Shown here in pieces: positions 60,619-64,000 of a stretch of DNA of 64,000 nt. The translations under genes and the position numbers were made by a program. Numbering within the stretch: position 1 is the first letter of the stretch; the number at the start of each line of letters is the position of its first letter. The notes under the pieces were generated by a model. That model was not told the origin of the DNA and searched no databases. It was given only the letters and a program-made list of their open reading frames with translations. The stretch lies in the NCBI GenBank assembly GCA_006937955.1, contig SSNP01000007.1:3390551-3454550 (forward strand), read 5' to 3'. This DNA comes from Pachypanchax playfairii (lineage: Eukaryota > Chordata > Actinopteri > Cyprinodontiformes > Aplocheilidae).

Positions 60619-63438
60619 GTAAGTAAGGATTCAAGTGCTTCTTTCTGTCTGTATCTCCCTCATAAGACTCTTCTTTACTGTCAAACTCTGCAATATTATC
60701 TTCATCATGTTGTTATGCTTTATATTCCTGCTCTGCTGTTGTCCTCCCCCCTACTTTTTCCCTCCTTTAAAACTGAAACACTTTCTGCCCACATGCTCTA
60801 ATGGTGCAGCTTTTGTACTTGCATATGTACTGGTGCATAAGCACAAAACTCATGCATTTAGGAACCCTTTTTCTCTCTACATGTATAAATATCTGCTTGT
60901 TTCATTAGCATTGATGACTTTTTTGTGGCCTGTCCCATTTCATATCCACGTGATGCCAAAACCTCACAATGCTCCACACGTTTTACAGTGGGCCATGGGT
61001 TTAAATCCATGTTTACATTCTTAGAGAGTGAATGCATGAATAACTAAAATGAAAACCCTTAATAAACTTTAATAATTTAAAAAACTAAGTCTAAGCATTT
61101 ATCATTATTATTTTAATTTGCACTCCTTTAGAAAAAGTCCTGCTTTTTCCATATGTTTGTGGGAGCGTTAGGAATTATTCAGTAATTAGCAAAACTGTCT
61201 TATTTCTTTGTTTGTTTATTTTTAGAATGCAAAGTTAGTTCTTGCTAAACTGTTCACTGAACAAAATGTACACATAAGGAAACCATCTTGTTGTTTAAAA
61301 ATGTTTAGACAAATACCACCTGTCTTTACTCTCTTGACAACCATGTCGGTGAGCTACACAGCAGAATATTAAGATAATGTTTAAGCATTAAAATAAGGAG
61401 TAATACCTTACATAATTGCAACAATAAAATTGGAAAAATAGTAAAAGGGCAGAGAAAAGGAAAATATTTCATGGTTTCTAGATATGTTGACATGAAAGCA
61501 GTGAATTGTGGGTAGTCTTTGCCTGGGGGAAACCACTGAAGCAGAAGGACAATGATGAGAGATTTTGTGCAGTACCACGATGCACACGTGCACACACACA
61601 CATGGAGTATTTGTATGCAAGAATATGCATCAGATTTCTGACAAAGTGGTGCAAAGCAGCCCACAGTTTCCACCAGCCTACAGTTTACTATGACCCCGCT
61701 CATGTAGCATTGTTCATTTAGCATGATGGCATTTTAAAAACATTCCTGCTTTGAAAGGCAGATAACTAATTCTAGAAACAAGGAGAACCTTACCATGACA
61801 GTGGGTGCTGATATACAGTAATGGCAATTGTGATTGACATAAATGGATATGACTATAAGGATGATTTTATATAAGAGGGTCAGAAGGGAGAAGAGATGTA
61901 GGCTAGAATGCAAATTTAGCGTGGGCCGGTTAGGGCCAGATTTTACTGCCCTGCACTCCACTGAGCTGTATACTTGTGAATACACCAACACGCTAACTAA
62001 ACAGGACAGGCTGATGACATCATACACCACTGGCCCTGCAGACATCACTGAAGCTGCAGTGTTAGTCGGCGTGCATGTACTTACATGTGCATGCCAGCAT
62101 GTCAGTCTGTGTGTTTCGGCGTATGTGGTCACATCTCCAGCCACGTGCAATGAGTCTGCTGCTGGAGAATTCACAAAACCATATGAGGCAGGTCAGGCAT
62201 GAAGACCAATTGCATCTGTGTACCTATGTGTACCTCTGAATTAAACTGACTAATTAATAAATGTTTTACTTTTGTGTCAATGAAGATACACTAAAATGAA
62301 TAATACATGTTGTTTAGCTACTAATAACCACAACAAGAAAGTAAAGATAGTCATTATAGACCATAATTAACATTAAGTTTTAAAACATTTCTAGCACTAA
62401 CTGCCTATAATGTCAATAGCTGATTTTAAGTTTATTGGGAATTTCTTTTATCTGTTTTATCTTTTGACTTCATCTTGTAAATCAAATGACTGACCAGACA
62501 AACAGCTATTATTTCAAACTAACATGGTTGCTATTTTCATTTATTTTTCCTCTGAAAATATGTCAGCAGAAAGCTTACAGACTACTTTAGTTTAAATTAT
62601 TTTTCTGCTCTTAATTAAGGACCTAAATCTTCTTGCACATGTTTGAGCAGTAAACATGTGAAACGTTTTCTATTATTTTATATAACCCATTTCAATAGAT
62701 GGAGCCACTATTAAATTACAAACAAAACTAACCCAGCATTTAAAACATTTGATACATTAAGATTATTGAAATGTGGCTTTGCCCTGCAGATTCATCATTC
62801 AGAGCCATAAAGACATAGAAGAAGACTGAGTACAGATATTGTAGTTGTTTTCATTTTAGTTTGTTTCATTATTGCTTAAACATTTTTTGCATTTTTCACC
62901 TCAGTTTCCAGAAAATATCCTTTTAGAAAACAGTATTTTTTCTTAGACTTATTTTGCATTTTTAGGCACAGACGCTTAGAAATCTCTGAAACATGTGCAT
63001 ACATGATACATCATACACACACGCACACACAAACATAGAGTAAAACACAGGCTCATTATTGTTTTCAAACACACATAACTGATACAAACAAATGGGGATG
63101 TAACTGACAACAGCTGCCTACTATGAATTAAGTACAGAGTCAAAAACAGCCTCAAAATGATGATAAACAACCAAAACATATCCAAAATCTAAAATCAGCT
63201 TGATATATTCCAGAGCTTTACAAATACCTAAAAATATACATATATAAATATATAGCAGTTTTCTGTGATATTCATTTTTTCAGAACAAACAAAATGTTTG
63301 AAATATATTTACCCTGACTCAGACGTTGAAAGATACTTTTTTCATTAGTGCATAGTCAAATACTTGCGGAATTTAGCTACCGGAGTCTCATATATGAGGT
63401 GAACTTATGCAAAAATAAATATTATTTTTTTAATTTCA

Positions 63439-63444
63439 TTTATT
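63439..63444 (-). promoter_or_regulatory. Candidate lrtm1 polyadenylation signal
   Basis: AATAAA on the - strand, about 95 bp after the lrtm1 stop codon. Placement is plausible, but such hexamers are common in this AT-rich sequence. Confidence 0.3.
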
Positions 63445-63538
63445 ATTTTCTTTACAAACATACAGATACAAGCCCACACATGGCACCCAGAGACAGTTAG
63501 GTTAAAGGGTTTAAGTCAGTAGAAAATGTTATTGTCTT

Positions 63539-64000
63539 TTAGGCAATAGCATTCTCCAGTGGTTCCTTCTCATCTGCTGTGGCATGATCTGCCCCTCGTG
63601 CTGCAGCCAACTCTTCATTTTTCTTTAACTCCCTCTGATATTTGGCCATAATAGCAGCATAGGCGCATCCGTACACTGCTGCAGCCAACATCATGAGGCA
63701 CACAATCCCACACACTACACCGGTAATGATCACTGTGGCTATAGCATGGCGTAAGTTGACAGGCCTTTGCTTCTGCTTGGTTTGACACTCTGTCATGCCT
63801 CCTCCTCCTCCTCCTCCTCCACCACCACCACCACCACCACCATAACCCTCCCCTATTGCCATGGGGATATGGAGAGAGTGGCTGGAAGGATGGGCATTGT
63901 TGCCATGGGTGTAGCTTTGCAGTAGCCTCTCAGACTCCAGGTGTTGTATGTTAGCAAACAGGTAATGGTAGCTCGTAGTCATGCAGACATGGAAGAGCTG
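63539..64000 (-). CDS. lrtm1: lrtm1 C-terminal coding part (leucine-rich repeat membrane protein), partial
   Basis: The - strand frame is open from the right edge to TAA at 63539-63541. The leucine-rich repeats must lie beyond the window. Visible parts: a Ser/His-rich juxtamembrane stretch, 15 consecutive glycines (63797-63841), the conserved block TKQKQRPVNLRHAIATVIIT, one transmembrane helix (63668-63739), and a short cytoplasmic tail ending DEKEPLENAIA. The TKQKQRP block and the GVVCGIVCLMMLAAAVYGC helix match LRTM1. Human LRTM1 also sits inside CACNA2D3 in antisense, while the related LRTM2 sits in CACNA2D4, which supports the name. No splice acceptor is seen in this part. The ATG at 63982 is internal, not the start. 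Confidence 0.85.
   Translation of the reverse strand, partial: QLFHVCMTTSYHYLFANIQHLESERLLQSYTHGNNAHPSSHSLHIPMAIGEGYGGGGGGGGGGGGGGGMTECQTKQKQRPVNLRHAIATVIITGVVCGIVCLMMLAAAVYGCAYAAIMAKYQRELKKNEELAAARGADHATADEKEPLENAIA

Larger units (their letters stand above)
1..64000 (+). other. cacna2d3: cacna2d3 locus, calcium channel alpha2/delta-3 subunit (partial, both ends open)
   Basis: The gene encodes an extracellular, membrane-anchored auxiliary subunit that raises surface trafficking and alters gating of Cav1/Cav2 channels. It also acts in synapse formation. Twenty-four + strand exons between 879 and 60618 splice with GT/AG ends and compatible phases into 747 codons plus one base with no stop. Order: pre-VWA region (window residues 1 to about 185), VWA domain with the DVSGS metal site (residues 194-198), then the Cache-like region. 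The family is about 1,090 residues long, so the signal peptide, the delta part and the anchor signal lie outside. Calling alpha2/delta-3 rather than -1, -2 or -4 rests on near-identity to the remembered mammalian protein, the RNR in place of RRR before the VWA, and the nested lrtm1. Teleosts often keep two copies (a and b); I cannot tell which this is. Confidence 0.95.
60619..64000 (+). other. cacna2d3 intron hosting lrtm1 (continues beyond window)
   Basis: At least 3.4 kb. AT-rich with short CA tracts; the only gene seen is lrtm1 on the other strand near the right edge. The two opposing open frames at 61734-62202 have no recognisable product. Confidence 0.75.

Noticed and set aside
61734..62202. 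Overlapping 146- and 119-codon frames on opposite strands
   Set aside because: No family resemblance, low-complexity regions, inside an intron; consistent with chance.

Overview
The window is vertebrate and almost certainly teleost nuclear DNA: AT-rich, intron-dominated, with GT/AG splice sites and fish-type repeats (a Tc1 element, Rex3/RTE-like LINE debris, TTAA-flanked MITEs). One large gene fills it. On the + strand, 24 exons, including an 18-nt microexon, join without a frame break into 747 codons plus one base. The product matches the voltage-gated calcium channel auxiliary subunit alpha2/delta-3 (cacna2d3). The gene runs off both ends: signal peptide and first exons lie upstream, the C-terminal part downstream.

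Layout. 1-34 kb: long introns (13.1, 10.9 and 7.3 kb) separate small exons for the region before the von Willebrand factor A (VWA) domain. 34-48 kb: exons for the VWA domain, with its metal site at 34107-34121 and the Thr-Asp loop at 42895-42900. 48-60.6 kb: increasingly crowded exons for the Cache-like region, with some introns of only 83-157 bp. 60.6-64 kb: an intron holding, on the - strand, the last coding part of a nested gene recognised as lrtm1 (membrane segment and C-terminal tail). This opposite-strand nesting is also the human arrangement of CACNA2D3 and LRTM1.

Mobile DNA sits in the introns. At 35992-37665 is a complete Tc1-like transposon with apparently identical 199-bp inverted repeats, a TA duplication and an open DD34E transposase frame interrupted only by a run of N. 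Two near-identical TTAA-flanked elements lie 36 kb apart in opposite orientation (2923-3389 and 38829-39307) and differ in their centres. There are also a broken older Tc1 transposase, a Rex3-like fragment, LINE 3' ends, several MITE candidates and simple repeats.

I found no prokaryotic features, CRISPR arrays, tRNA or rRNA genes. I see no wholly new system. The best items for a second look are the LPQAQK microexon at 49337-49354, the possibly active Tc1 copy with an oddly long gap, the twin TTAA elements with swapped cores, and a 15-glycine coding repeat in lrtm1.
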